64,000 nucleotides of DNA from Euleptes europaea. Its lineage: Eukaryota > Chordata > Lepidosauria > Squamata > Sphaerodactylidae. Each line of letters begins with the position of its first letter. The first letter of the stretch is position 1. The stretch spans positions 76,233,614 through 76,297,613 of the forward strand of contig NC_079318.1 in NCBI RefSeq assembly GCF_029931775.1, written 5' to 3'. The position numbers and the translations under genes were made by a program. The notes under the pieces were generated by a model. That model had not been told where the DNA came from. It saw only the letters and a program-made list of their open reading frames with translations, and did no database searches. Below, piece after piece: positions 34,756 through 45,074 of this stretch.

Positions 34756-35717
34756 TGCATGACAGACAGCTGTGAAAGGCAGGAGAGCAAGGCTTGAGGC
34801 GAACCCAAAGCTTAAACTGAGCCAACGCTGACCAGCCTCATCCTCCAAATCTGGTTTTAATACCAAGGATTAGAGCTGGAGGATGTGAAATAAATTGGAA
34901 GAAGAGAATGCTTCTGAGCAGGAGGACTTTGTTTTTACCATACATCTTCTCTCACACCTGGGTATTTCCCAACCAGGAGCTGGCGTATTTCCTGGGTATT
35001 TCCCAAGGAGAGGGAGGGAGAGAGGGAGGGGGTTGGATCCTGCCAACTTTTTTGCTCAATCCGACTTACTTCCTTTCTTTCCTCCGGCCTCAGTCATGCA
35101 TACTTGTTGCCCATTCAGGCTCCATGATCCCTAGCATAGTCTTTCTGGGGATCCAAGGGACACCATCTCTTCCCTTTTCCTCCAGCAGAAAAGCTGGTTG
35201 GATCCAACCCACAGCCTTTGAAGATTAGGGTTGCAGGTGCTGTGAGGTTCCTACCACGAGACTGCAGGCTGAATTACATCTTACAAAGGAAATCTTTTAC
35301 CTAACCTCCCAGTCTGTTTCCAGATGAAAAAGCAGCTATGGAGAGGCCAGTTTAGAGGAGGGGATTAACCCTTTCCCCAGCACTGATCACAGTTCAAGGG
35401 CTTGTTCCTAGGGTGCCAAGTCCTGCACTGCCTGCCTGTGCTATGCGAACGGCTTGGACAGAGGAAGCAGCTGCCAGAATCTGTAGAAGAGGCACATGAG
35501 ACACCAAAGCAGCTTAGTAGCTCATGGGCGAGGGTGCCTCTATAGGCACAGATCCCCAGTGTCCTGTGCAGTTTGGTCCTTTGGGATAAACTGAGTAAGG
35601 CACTGGGCGGCTGATCTCCTGGACTGAAGAATTGGAACTGGAAAGTAGTACTGGCTGGGGACAATGTGGATAATGGTTAGAGTGTGGACTAGGAGCTGGG
35701 ACACCAAGCTTCAGATC

Positions 35718-35932
35718 ACATGAACACATGAAGCTGCCTTCTACTGAATCAGACCCTTGGTCCATCAAAGTCAGAACTGTCTACTCAGACCGGCAGAGGC
35801 TCTCCAGCGCCTCAGGTAGAGGTCTTTCACATCACCTCCTTGCCTAGTCCCTTTAACTGGAGATGCTGGGGATTGAACCTGGGACCTTCTGCATGCCAAG
35901 CAGATACTCTACCACTGAGCCACGGCCCCTCC
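35718..35932 (-). repeat. tRNA-derived SINE type B, full length
   Basis: Unit 2 lacks this SINE at the matching place (about 42665), so the insertion followed the duplication or distinguishes the two units. Confidence 0.85.
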
Positions 35933-35944
35933 CTACACTGCCAT

Positions 35945-36105
35945 GCAATATCACCGAGTGACCTTGGGCCAGTCTCTCCTTCTTGCTCCCACAGCCTAAC
36001 TTACCTCATAGGGTTGTTGTGTTGAGAATAAAATGGAGAACAAAGCTGTAAGCTGCTTTGGCGACAAAAAACATGAGGCATAAGTATCTAAATAAATAAA
36101 CTCTA
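35945..36105 (+). repeat. tRNA-derived SINE type C, 3' part
   Basis: The text CCTTGGGCCAGTCTCTCC, then CATAGGGTTGTTGTGTTGAG and AATAAAATGGAG, is the type C body. It ends AAATAAATAAAC. Confidence 0.7.
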
Positions 36106-36396
36106 TTTTCTTTTACGGTGTCCTTAAAATGGCAACTTGCCTCACAGAGGGAAATGTTCAGGTACCACCTGGTTCCAACAGATGCTATTAGCTTTTTTTT
36201 TTCAAAAAAAGTGGGACATCCAACCACAGATCTCTTGGGATCTTGCTGAAATGTTTTCCTTGCCCCTTAAAATCTGACAAGACTCTTGCTTGATGAAGAG
36301 CCTCCGGCTTTGGCTCAGGTTGAACAAACTGTGGCAGCCACTCATTCAACTGGAATGACTGGGAAGAACAATTGAATATCCCTTGGGGAAAATGGA

Positions 36397-36645
36397 AGAG
36401 GAGTTGGTTTTTATACCCCAATTTTCTCTACCTTTCAGGACACTCAAACCGCCTTACAATCGCCTTCCCTTCTTCTCCCCACAACAAACACCTTACGAGG
36501 TAGGTGGGGCTGAGAGAGCTCAGAGAAAACTGTGACTAGCCCAAGGCCACCCAGTAGGTTTCACGTGGAGGAGTGGGAAAACAAACTTGGTTCGCCAGAT
36601 TAGAGTCTGCCGCTCTTAAACACTACATCACACCGACTCTCTCTA
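36397..36645 (-). repeat. tRNA-derived SINE type A, diverged subfamily
   Basis: It runs from GAGGAGTTGGTTTTTATACC to the head (CTTAAACACTACATCACACC on the plus strand). The same insertion is in unit 3 (43997-44252) but not in unit 2. Confidence 0.8.
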
Positions 36646-37236
36646 TAGGATTGCATCATGGGGCTGATGGGAAACGATTAGTCTGATGAACCTTTAGGCC
36701 CCCCACAATAGCCTCTAGCGACCACTATGCAGGATTGCTTGGTGAATATTGGGGCTTTCGAGAGAGGAACACCTTAAAAGGCTGGGTTCAAATTAAGGGA
36801 TACCTTTGAAACGTCTGAAAGTCCTGGTGCCGACACAGAAACCTTTAGGAGTCGTGACAGAGGCTTCCCAGCCAGCCCGCCAGCCCCCCGAGGTGTTACC
36901 GGTGGGCCTCCACTGTGGGAGTTTTCTTTCTCCCCCCCTGAAGGGAGAAAATCCACCTCATATCATCAGGGGACAAAATCAGATGGTGACGAACATCAGT
37001 GCCCAACATGATACCCAAGGTAACTGAATAGACCCAAATAAATGGATGTTGCATTTCTGTGCGAATGGGTGTCTGGTTCCTAATTAAAAAAAAACTTGTG
37101 ATATTCACATCAGTAGAGCAATTAAGAGAGTTCTTTCCATAGCTTCGCTGGCCAGGCTTCTTGACACTGAGGTGCTAATCCCCTACCCCCACCCCACCCG
37201 CCATGTCCTTTAGAGTTGTGGCCCTGTAGAATCAGT

Positions 37237-37386
37237 TACCCTGAAATCTCCAGGTATTTCTCAATCCAGAGCTGGCAATCCTAATTATACCCCACTGTGG
37301 TTGCTCTGCTCCCCAAACCTCGCCATCCCTCAGGCTCCACCCCCAGATCTCCAGGAATTTCACAACACGGAGTTGGCAACCCTAAC
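37237..37386 (+). mobile_element. Two fragments of family F elements
   Basis: AATCTCCAGGTATTTCTCAA followed by GCTGGCAATCCTAA, and then a second 3' end with GAGTTGGCAACCCTAA. Confidence 0.6.
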
Positions 37387-37389
37387 CAG

Positions 37390-38095
37390 AGGGCCCGGGT
37401 CAGGGAAGATTTTAAAAGGTGATCACCAGCACCTTGAATTTATAGCCATGCACCACTAAGGGGGTCATTTAAAATACTGTATGCCACTTTATCATGAGCT
37501 TAAAGCAGTGTACAAATAGATTTTAAAAAACATGCACTAAAGCAGTAAAACATTAAATCACAATAAAATTGTGATATTGAGATATTGGAATGTACAAATT
37601 GGGGTTTTATTAGAATTTTAATGATAATGTATTATTATGATGCATTGTTTTATCATGAACTGTATTTTTTTAATTTTTAAAAATTGTCTCAAACATAACA
37701 ACATAACAAAACACACAAAACATACAACATACACTCCATATTCAGGAACATAGCTACATATTTAAAACATATCTAAAACAAGATCTTCATCCCCCACCCC
37801 CATGAGCAGAGGTACCATATTCTGTATTACTGAATCCCCCCCATACAAAATTGACTGTATAAAGCTTAACTTATAAATGAACTGTATTATTGATGGTTGT
37901 GAGCTGCCCTGAGCCCGGCCTCGGCTGGGGATGGTTGAGATAAAAATCTAACAAATAAATAAATAAAATACTGAACTGGGTTCAGTAAAACTTAAACTGT
38001 CTTTGCTCAATGCCAATTTAAAGTGGGCACGGCTCCACAAAAGCCCAGAAGCACCCCAATTCATTATCCAACTCTTTCCAAGGACCTCAGAGCAG
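37390..38095. other. AT-rich gene-free stretch with a retroelement tail
   Basis: Positions 37880-37968 (GTGAGCTGCCCTGAGCCCGG, then AAATAAATAAATAAA) look like the 3' tail of a LINE or SINE. The rest shows no gene. Confidence 0.4.
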
Positions 38096-38098
38096 TGT

Positions 38099-38733
38099 AT
38101 TGAGTCCAATTGCCAAAGTGGCCATTTTCTCCAGGTGAACTGATCTCTATCGGCTGGAGATCAGTTGTAATAGCGGGAGATCTCCAGCTAGTTCCTGGAG
38201 GTTGAGAAATCAAAATTATGCACTTGAACAAAGCTTCTATAAAGCACATACACAGCAACTGCAATTAATTGTATTCTGAGGAGGAGCCTCACATCACAGT
38301 ACCCCAAGGGTAAAATTCCAGAGCAATGAATGCAGTCTATATAGAATACAACAAGGTAAATGTATATACAATAGTAAATCAGGTGCAAAAGGTTAACAAT
38401 TCCCAACTGGAAATGACCATAGAAATACAACGAAATTTTCAATCGCACATGGAGGCACGGAATAATATTCAATCGCAATGGGCTTCCGGTAAAATCCCCA
38501 TTTCAGAGCCTTCGTCAAGCTTCAACAAGTATCCATGTGCCAATGTAACCAATATTGGAAAGAGACGTCTATTCTGCTGTTCTATCTAAGCTGCTTGATC
38601 TGGGTCTGCAGTTGCTGTGTATGTGCTTTATTGAAGCTTTGTTCAAGTGCATAATTTTGATTTCTCATTCTCTTGTTTTGTACTTGAAGCCAGATTTTGA
38701 TTACTAAGTTCCTGGAGGTTGGCAATCCTAACC
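38099..38733 (-). mobile_element. Family F element interrupted by a 0.5-kb insertion
   Basis: Family F text runs to 38204 (AGTTCCTGGAGGTTG) and continues after the insertion at 38707 with the same 15 bases, then GCAATCCTA. Confidence 0.8.
38205..38706. mobile_element. Unclassified element with 60-bp inverted repeats and 15-bp TSD
   Basis: Positions 38204-38263 and 38607-38666 are inverted copies with 59 of 60 bases equal. AGTTCCTGGAGGTTG flanks the insertion at 38190-38204 and 38707-38721. A 40-bp tail follows the right arm. The long TSD and asymmetric tail argue for reverse-transcription-driven insertion, and the minus-strand text GACGAAGGCTCTGAAATGGG recalls Penelope-like 3' ends. The family is an inference. 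Confidence 0.7.
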
Positions 38734-39243
38734 TGAAGTGATGATGATAATCGTATTAGGAATGTGCCTCCTTGGTACCACCAAGCCAATCAGAGTTTCT
38801 AGCAATTGGATTCTGGCAACTAGTCCATGGATTTTCTGGCTAGCACTTGGGTGCGATCTGGAAGGTAAATGACTGCAGGTGGGGCAGCAGCTCTAGGAGC
38901 TTGTGCCCTTTGGAAGACAGGGAAGCAGATTCTGCCCCCTACCTCTGAGCTAGAGGGCTCGTGTTCTCCATTCTTAGAGAACGTAAAGGGCTCCATTTTC
39001 GGTTAACATAAGAGAGGCATGATCTCCGTCTCAATTAACATAAGAGGGGCATTCTCAGTCTCAAAAACACTGTTGTAAGGGAATGGTTTTCCATCAATGT
39101 GTAAAGTAGGGCCTTCTTAGTTGTGTCCTCCCTCCCCCCCCCCACATGCTATGAAGCAAGAATCTCAGAGAGGCTCACCTTTTCCCTTGGCTTCATGGAG
39201 ATTTGGGGGCAATGCCTTGGAAGGGCGTAGCTTGGGAAGGGGA

Positions 39244-39452
39244 TAAGGTTGCCAGGTCCCTCTTTGCTACAGGCGGGAGGTTTTTGGGGCAGAGCCTGAG
39301 GAGGGTGGGGTTTGGGGAGGGGAGGGACTTCAGTGCCATAGAGTCCAATTGCCAAAGTGGCCATTTTCTCCAGGTGAACTGATCTCTATCGGCTGGAGAT
39401 CAGTTGTAATAGCGGGAGATCTCCAGTTAATACCTGGAGGATGGCAACTCTA
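39244..39452 (-). mobile_element. hAT-type short element, family F, with perfect 8-bp TSD
   Basis: It runs from TAAGGTTGCC to GGCAACTCTA. GAAGGGGA flanks it at 39236-39243 and 39453-39460. Confidence 0.85.
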
Positions 39453-39581
39453 GAAGGGGAGGAGGCTCAGTAGGAATGAGATACCATAGAGTCCATCCTC
39501 AGAAGTGGCTGTTTCTGCCTGAGGAACTGATCTCTGTAGTCAGGTGATCAGCTACAATTCCAGATCTCCAGGCCCCACCTT

Positions 39582-39794
39582 CGGGTTGCCAACCTTCAGG
39601 TAATGGCTGGAGATCTCCCAGTATTACAACTGATCTCCAGGCGACAGAGATCATTTCTCCTTGAGAAAATGGCCACTTTGGCAATTGGACCCTATGGCAT
39701 TGAAGTCCCTCCCCTCTCCAACCTCTGCCCTCCTCAGGCTCCACCCCCAAAATCTCCAGGTATTTTCCAACCTGGAGCTGAGCTGACAACCCTA
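39582..39794 (+). mobile_element. hAT-type short element, family F
   Basis: It runs from GGGTTGCCAACCTTCAGG to CTGACAACCCTA. No clear target duplication was found. Confidence 0.7.
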
Positions 39795-39861
39795 CCCCAC
39801 CTGCATATTGGCAACCCTCTAACAGAGTTCAGCTGTACATGTGTTAAAGGCAACCTGAGAA

Positions 39862-40006
39862 ACACTGTCCTTCAGTGTTACTACTCTGAAGATGCCTGCC
39901 ACAGTTGCTGGCGAAACGTCAGGAAAGAAAATTCCAAGACCACGGTTACACAGCCCGGATAACCTACAAGAACCAATGAACTCTGACCGTGAAAGCCTTC
40001 GACAAT
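39862..40006 (+). repeat. Penelope-like element, 145-bp 3' end
   Basis: The text CTGAAGATGCCTGCCACAGT and GAAAGCCTTCGACAATA matches the 3' UTR of the copy at 25590-26306. AACCTGAGAA flanks it at 39852-39861 and 40007-40016. Confidence 0.85.
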
Positions 40007-40049
40007 AACCTGAGAATTATTCCACACAAATCAAATGTGGACTGAACTC

Positions 40050-40265
40050 TAGGGCTGCCAACCTGCGGGTGGGGCCTGGAGATCTCTTGGATTACAGTTG
40101 ATCTCCAGACTACACAAATCAGTTCCCCAGGAGAAAATGGCTGCTTCAGTGAGTGGATTCTGTAGCATTATCTCCTGCAGAGGTCCCAGTCCCCCTCAAA
40201 TCATGCCCTTCCCAAGATCCACCCCCAGATCTCCAGGAATTTTCCAAACCAGAGCTGGCAACCCT
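40050..40265 (+). mobile_element. Family F hAT-type element (unit 2 copy)
   Basis: It is the counterpart of 33409-33596 and ends GAGCTGGCAACCCTA. Confidence 0.7.
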
Positions 40266-40370
40266 ACTGTACATGGATAGTAGATGCATTCATTGCAATT
40301 TGTGAGCAGGATGTGATAGCCATTTTAGCTTTGGTGTATGCATCGCCCCTTTCAGACAAGGAGACACACA

Positions 40371-40586
40371 GATGAACACATGAAGCTACCTTACACTGTA
40401 TCACACTACTGGTCCAGCAAGGTCAGTATTGTCTACTCAGATTGGCAGCAGCTCTCCAGGATTGCAGCTAGGGGTCTTTCTCATCACCTTCTACTTGATC
40501 CTTTTAACTGGAGATGCCAGGGATTGAACGTGGGACCTCCCTGCCTGCAAAACAGATGCTCTGCCGCTGAGCCATGGCCCCTCCCA
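40371..40586 (-). repeat. tRNA-derived SINE type B (unit 2 copy)
   Basis: It is the counterpart of 33684-33904. The head reads CTCTGCCGCTGAGCCATGGC on the plus strand. Confidence 0.85.
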
Positions 40587-40645
40587 ATCATGCTTACCAG
40601 ATTGTCTATAGTACATTCTCCCCATATGAAAAACAGAAACAGATA

Positions 40646-41178
40646 ATGAAGAAGAAGAGTTGGTTTTTATATGCCGACTTTATCTACTGTAGGAAGAATC
40701 AAATCGGCTTACAATCACCTTCCCTTCTCCTCCCCACAACTGACATCCTGTGAGGTATATGGGGCTGAGAGAGCTCTAAGAGAGCTGTGACTAGTCCAAG
40801 GTCACCCATCTGCCTTCGTGTGTGTGTGTGTAAAGTGCCGTCAAGTCGCAGCCGACTTAGGGCGACCCCTTTGGGGATTTTCATGGCAAGAGACTAGCAG
40901 AGGTGGTTTGCCATTGCCTTCCTCTGCACAGCAATCCTGGTATTCCTTGGTGGTCTCCCATCCAAATACTAACCTGGCCTGACCCTGCTTAGCTTCTGAG
41001 ATCTGATGAGATGAGGCTAGCCTGGGCCACTTCATGTGTAGGAGTGGGGAAACCAACCTGGTTCACCAGATTAACGTCTGCCGCTCATGTGGAGGAGTGG
41101 GGAATCAAATCAAGTTTTCCACATTAGAGTCCACCACTGCAAACCACCACTCTTAACTACTACACCACACTGGCTCTG
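40646..41178 (-). repeat. tRNA-derived SINE type A split by a 5S SINE
   Basis: The left part is at 40646-40817 and the right part at 41031-41178. Unit 1 lacks it (about 33955). Confidence 0.85.
40817..41031 (-). repeat. 5S rRNA-derived SINE, nested
   Basis: It is a full-length copy with a GT-rich 3' end, BovB-like tail (GTGCCGTCAAGTCGCAGCCG on the plus strand) and 5S part (CTTAGCTTCTGAGATCTGAT). CTTC-G/A-TGTGT borders suggest the target duplication. Confidence 0.88.
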
Positions 41179-41444
41179 ATAAGAACTGAAAAGACCTGAA
41201 AAGGTCTCTCGTCAGTTTCAACTACATTGATGGGCCCATGAGAGAGGAGAGGGGCTGCATCTCTGCTTGTGGGCTCCAAATGAGCTCAGGAATGAGGCTC
41301 TTTGACCTGGGTAAACTGATTGACAGCATCCATGTTGGCTCCTGAGTGACTCAATGCTGACGGAGCAGGCAGGTTTTAGCCTCTGATAGGGCCCATAAAG
41401 AATATTTTAATGGTCTCTCTGTCAAGGGAAATTATTTATTGGGA

Positions 41445-41605
41445 TAATTCGGGCCTCTAAAATTGGAAGCAGCTAATATTGTTACAGACATTGCCACTGG
41501 TGTGAACTCCCCCAGGGATGCTGCCAAAGCAGGGTGCCGCTGTGCATAAGACATAGTTAAGGACAAAACATGAGCTCACCGTTTGAGATGCTCTGTCTTT
41601 GGATT
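41445..41605. other. 161-bp block identical to 34212-34372
   Basis: This is the unit 2 copy of the invariant block and lies about 3.4 kb upstream of the POMC TATA box. It contains TTGTTACAGACATTGCCACT and CATAAGACATAGTTAAGG. Confidence 0.5.
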
Positions 41606-41987
41606 TGAAGTGAGCCTTATCCCAAAGGCTTGGTGTGGCTCCACTGGGCACCAGGCCAGCCACAGTTGAGAACTTTCCTGCCTCTTTGAGAAGCACATGC
41701 TTAATTCCTTGAGCTCCTTGAAGGAAGGGTGGGGTAAAAATGTAATAATAGAAGACTGAGTTGCACATAATGTGTGTGACTACGAGAGAGAACTTGGGTT
41801 GGATCTTGCCAACTTTTTTGGTCAATCTGACTTAATTCCTTTTTTTCCTCCGGCCCCTGTCATGCAAACTTGGATCTGGGGATCCAAGGGGCACCATCTC
41901 TTCCCTTTTTCTCCAGCAGAAAAGCTGGTTGGATCCAACCGACAGCCTTTGAAGATTAGGGTTGCAGATCTTGTGAGGTTCCTAGCA

Positions 41988-42196
41988 TAGGGTTGCCAAC
42001 CTCTAGGTGGCGGCGGGAGATCTCCTGCTATTACAACTGGTCTCCAGGCAACAGAGACCAGTTCCTCTGGAGAAAATGGCTACTTTGGCAATTGGACTCT
42101 ATGGCGTCGAAGTCCCTCCCCTCTCCAAACCCCGCCCTCCTTAGGCTCCACCCTGAAAATCTCCAGGTATTTCCCAACCCGGAGCTGGCAACCCTA
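41988..42196 (+). mobile_element. hAT-type short element, family F, with 8-bp TSD
   Basis: It runs from TAGGGTTGCC to GGCAACCCTA. The octamers TCCTAGCA and TCCTACCA flank it (7 of 8). Unit 1 has the uninterrupted site with one octamer (TCCTACCA, at about 35249), confirming insertion. Confidence 0.9.
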
Positions 42197-42669
42197 TCCT
42201 ACCATGAGAGTGAAGGCTGAATTACATTTTACAAAGAAAATCTGTTACCTAACCTCCCAGTGTGATTCCAGATGAAAAAGCAGCTATGGAGAAGCCAGTT
42301 TAGAGGAGGGGGTTAACCCTTTCCCCAGCGCTGATCACAGTTCAAGGACTTGTTCCTAGGGTGCCAAGCCCTGGGCTGCCTGCCTCCGCTATGTGAATGG
42401 CTTGGAGAGAGGAAGCAGCTGCCAGAATCTGTAGAAGAGGCACATGAGACACCAAAGCAGCTTAGCAGCTCATGGGCGAGGGTGCCTCTATAGGCACAGA
42501 TCCCCAGTGTCCTGTGCAGTTTGGTCCTTTGGGATAAACTAAATAAGGAACTGGGTGGCTAAAACTCCTAGACTGGAGAACTGGACTTAGGAAGCAGTAC
42601 AGGCTGGGGACAGTGTGGATAATGGTTAGAGCGTGGAGTAGGAGCTGGGACACCAAGGTTCAGATCCCT

Positions 42670-43170
42670 ACTCTGCCTTGCAAGATCACCGAGTGATTTT
42701 GAGCCAGTCTCTCTCTCTCTCTCTGGTCTTTTATGCATGGCTGTTTCACTGGCCATCATCCCTCCCACGACTTTGGGTCTTTGTGTTGATTAGGCATGTA
42801 GTTTCCCACCATCAGAAGTCGCCTCACTCTCCCCCTGCCTTCCCCCGAATTTTGCCGCGTTTTGAAATTTGAGATAAAACAGGTCTCTGAAAATGCACAC
42901 AAAATACAGGGAAAGGCAGGGGGAAAGCAAGGCGACCTCTGATGGTCGGAAACAGCATGCATAATCAACAGAAAGACCCAAAGTCGTTGGAGGGGTGACT
43001 GTGAGGGAAACAGACATGCATCAAAGACCTCTCTCTCCCAGCCTAACTTACCTTATAGGGTTGTTGTGGGGAGAATAAAATGGAAGAGAACAATGCCATA
43101 AGCTCCTTTGGAGACAAAAAACAAAACAAAACCATGAGGCATAAGTATAAACAAAATCTATTTTTGTGAC
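42670..43170 (+). repeat. tRNA-derived SINE type C, interrupted by family G
   Basis: The SINE body (GAGCCAGTCTCTCTC) stops at the family G insertion and resumes at 43030 (CCCAGCCTAACTTACC, then GGGTTGTTGTGGGGAGAATA). Confidence 0.75.
42725..43029. mobile_element. Palindromic short element, family G
   Basis: The termini GGTCTTTTATGCATGGCTG and its inverted partner CAGACATGCATCAAAGACC frame an almost complete imperfect palindrome (AGTCGCCTCACTCTCCCCCT against AGCAAGGCGACCTCTGATGG). It is absent from the matching site in unit 1. Confidence 0.8.
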
Positions 43171-43655
43171 CTGAACTATACCCTTGAAATGGCAGCTTTC
43201 CCCACAGAGAGAAATGTTGAGGTGCCATCTGGTTCCAACAGGTGCTGTAAACTTTTTTTTTTTTAAAGTGGGACATCCAACCACAAATCTCTTGGGATCT
43301 TGCTGAAATGCTTTCCTTTCCCCCTTAAAATCTGACAAGCCTCTTGCTTGATCAAGAGCCTCCAGCTTTGGCTCAGTTTACACAAACTGTGGCAGCCACA
43401 TTCAACTGGAATGATTGGGAAGAATAATGGAATATTCCCAGGGGGAAATAGGATTGCATTATGGGGCTGAAGGGAAACTATTAGTTTGATGAATTTGGAG
43501 GCCCCCCACAATAGCCTCTAGCGATCATTATGCAGGATTACTTAGTGAATTTTGGGATGTTTGAGAAAGGAACAGCTTAAAATGCTGGGTTTAAATTAAG
43601 GGATACCTTTGAAACGTCTGAAAGTCCTGGTGCCGACACAGAAGCCTTTAGGAGT

Positions 43656-44818
43656 AAAGCCTTTGGCGACAAAAAACATGAGGCATAAGTATCTAAATAA
43701 ATAAACTCTACTTTCTTGTACGGTGTCCTTAAAATGGCAACTTGCCTCACAGAGGGAAATGTTCAGGTACCACCTGGTTCCAACAGATGCTATTAGCTTT
43801 TTTTTTTTTTTAAAGTGGGACATCCAACCACAGATCTCTTGGGATCTTGCTGAAATGTTTTCCTTGCCCCTTAAAATCTGACAAGACTCTTGCTTGATGA
43901 AGAGCCTCCAGCTTTGGCTCAGTTTGAACAAACTGTGGCAGCCACTCATTCAACTGGAATGATTGGGAAGAACAATGGAATATCCCTTGGGGAAAATAGA
44001 AGAGGAGTTGGGTTTTATACCCCAATTTTCTCTACCTTTCAGGACACTCAAACCGCCTTACAATCGCCTTCCCTTCTTCTCCCCACAATAAACACCTTAT
44101 GAAATAGGTGGGGCTGAGAGAGTTCAGAGAGAACTGTGACTAGCCCAAGGTCACCCAGTAGGTTTCATGTGGAGGAGTGGGAAAACAAACTTGGTTCACC
44201 AGATTAGAGTCTGCCGCTCTTAAACACTACATCACACCGACTCTCTCTATAGGATTGCATTATGGGGCTGATGGGAAACGATTAGTCTGATGAACCTGTA
44301 GGCCCCCCACAATAGCCTCTTGCGACCACTATGCAGGATTGCTTGGTGAATATTGGGGCTTTCGAGAGAGGAACACCTTAAAACGCTGGGTTCAAATTAA
44401 GGGATACCTTTGAAACGTCTGAAAGTCCTGGTGCCGACACAGAAACCTTTAGGAGTCGTGACAGAGGCTTCCCAGCCAGCCCGCCAGCCCCCCGAGGTGT
44501 CACCGGTGGGCCTCCACTGTGGGAGTTTTCTTTCTCCCCCCCGAAGGGAGAAAATCCACCTGATAGCATCAGGGGACAAAATCAGATGGTGACGAACATC
44601 AGTGCCCAACATGATGCGTGAGGAAACCGAATACACCAGAATAAATGGATGTTGCATTTCTGTGCGAATGGGTGTCTGGTTCCTAATTAAAAAAAAAAAA
44701 CCTTGTGATTTCCTCATCTGTAGAGCAATTAAGAGAATTCTTTCCACGGCCTCGCTGGCCAGGCGTCTTGACAGGGAGGTGCTAATCTCCCACCCCTCCA
44801 CCCCACCTGCCATGTCCT
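43656..44818. repeat. Segmental duplication unit 3 (abutting POMC promoter)
   Basis: It aligns with 36055-37195 of unit 1 including the type A SINE, and with the adjoining part of unit 2 (43060-43655) without the SINE. It ends about 150 bp upstream of the POMC TATA box. Confidence 0.85.
43997..44252 (-). repeat. tRNA-derived SINE type A (unit 3 copy)
   Basis: It is the counterpart of 36397-36645 at the same insertion point. Confidence 0.85.
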
Positions 44819-44966
44819 GCAACTAACTCCACTTTGAGCAAGCAGTTGCTAATCTCTTCTTTTTGTATACACCTGGAACCTTTCTAGACACCCCCCCCCT
44901 CCTTGTTATGCTTGCTCCAAAAGGTCTGTCCGGAAGGCTGCTGTAGTTCTAAAGCCGTGCGGGTGG

Positions 44967-44973
44967 TATAAAA
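44967..44973 (+). promoter_or_regulatory. POMC: POMC TATA box
   Basis: GGTATAAAAGG sits about 100 bp before the exon 1 donor, which places transcription start near 44998. A good TATA box is typical of vertebrate POMC. Upstream, GTATACACCTGG (about 44866) contains an E-box and a T-box-like half; whether these are used is an inference. Confidence 0.8.
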
Positions 44974-44997
44974 GGAGGTGGGATAACAGCTCAAGGT

Positions 44998-45012
44998 TTG
45001 CAGACGCTGGCA

Positions 45013-45046
<34 letters not shown>

Positions 45047-45074
45047 CCCCCCAGAGCGCACATTACAGCAACAG
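44998..45074 (+). other. POMC: POMC exon 1, non-coding (5' UTR)
   Basis: The left end is inferred from the TATA box and the right end from the donor AACAG|GTAAGA. No coding start is present, as in other vertebrate POMC genes where exon 1 is untranslated. It contains a GA microsatellite. Confidence 0.7.
45015..45044. repeat. (GA)15 microsatellite in POMC exon 1
   Basis: Fifteen uninterrupted GA units lie within the predicted 5' UTR, followed by a C-run. Confidence 0.9.

Larger units (their letters stand above)
33049..37195. repeat. Segmental duplication unit 1 (upstream of POMC)
   Basis: Most of this block aligns colinearly with 39815-43655, and its right third aligns again with 43656-44818. 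Shared unique text includes CATCGCCCCTTTCAGACAAG, GACGGAGCAGGCAGG and CTTTGAAACGTCTGAAAGTC. Unit-specific insertions are a 7SK pseudogene, a family F element (34536) and a type B SINE (35718). Confidence 0.8.
39815..43655. repeat. Segmental duplication unit 2 (upstream of POMC)
   Basis: It is colinear with 33049-36800 after removal of unit-specific insertions: a Penelope-like 3' end (39862), a type A SINE with nested 5S SINE (40646-41178), a family F element (41988) and a palindromic family G element (42725). It lacks the type A SINE found at the matching place in units 1 and 3. Confidence 0.8.
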
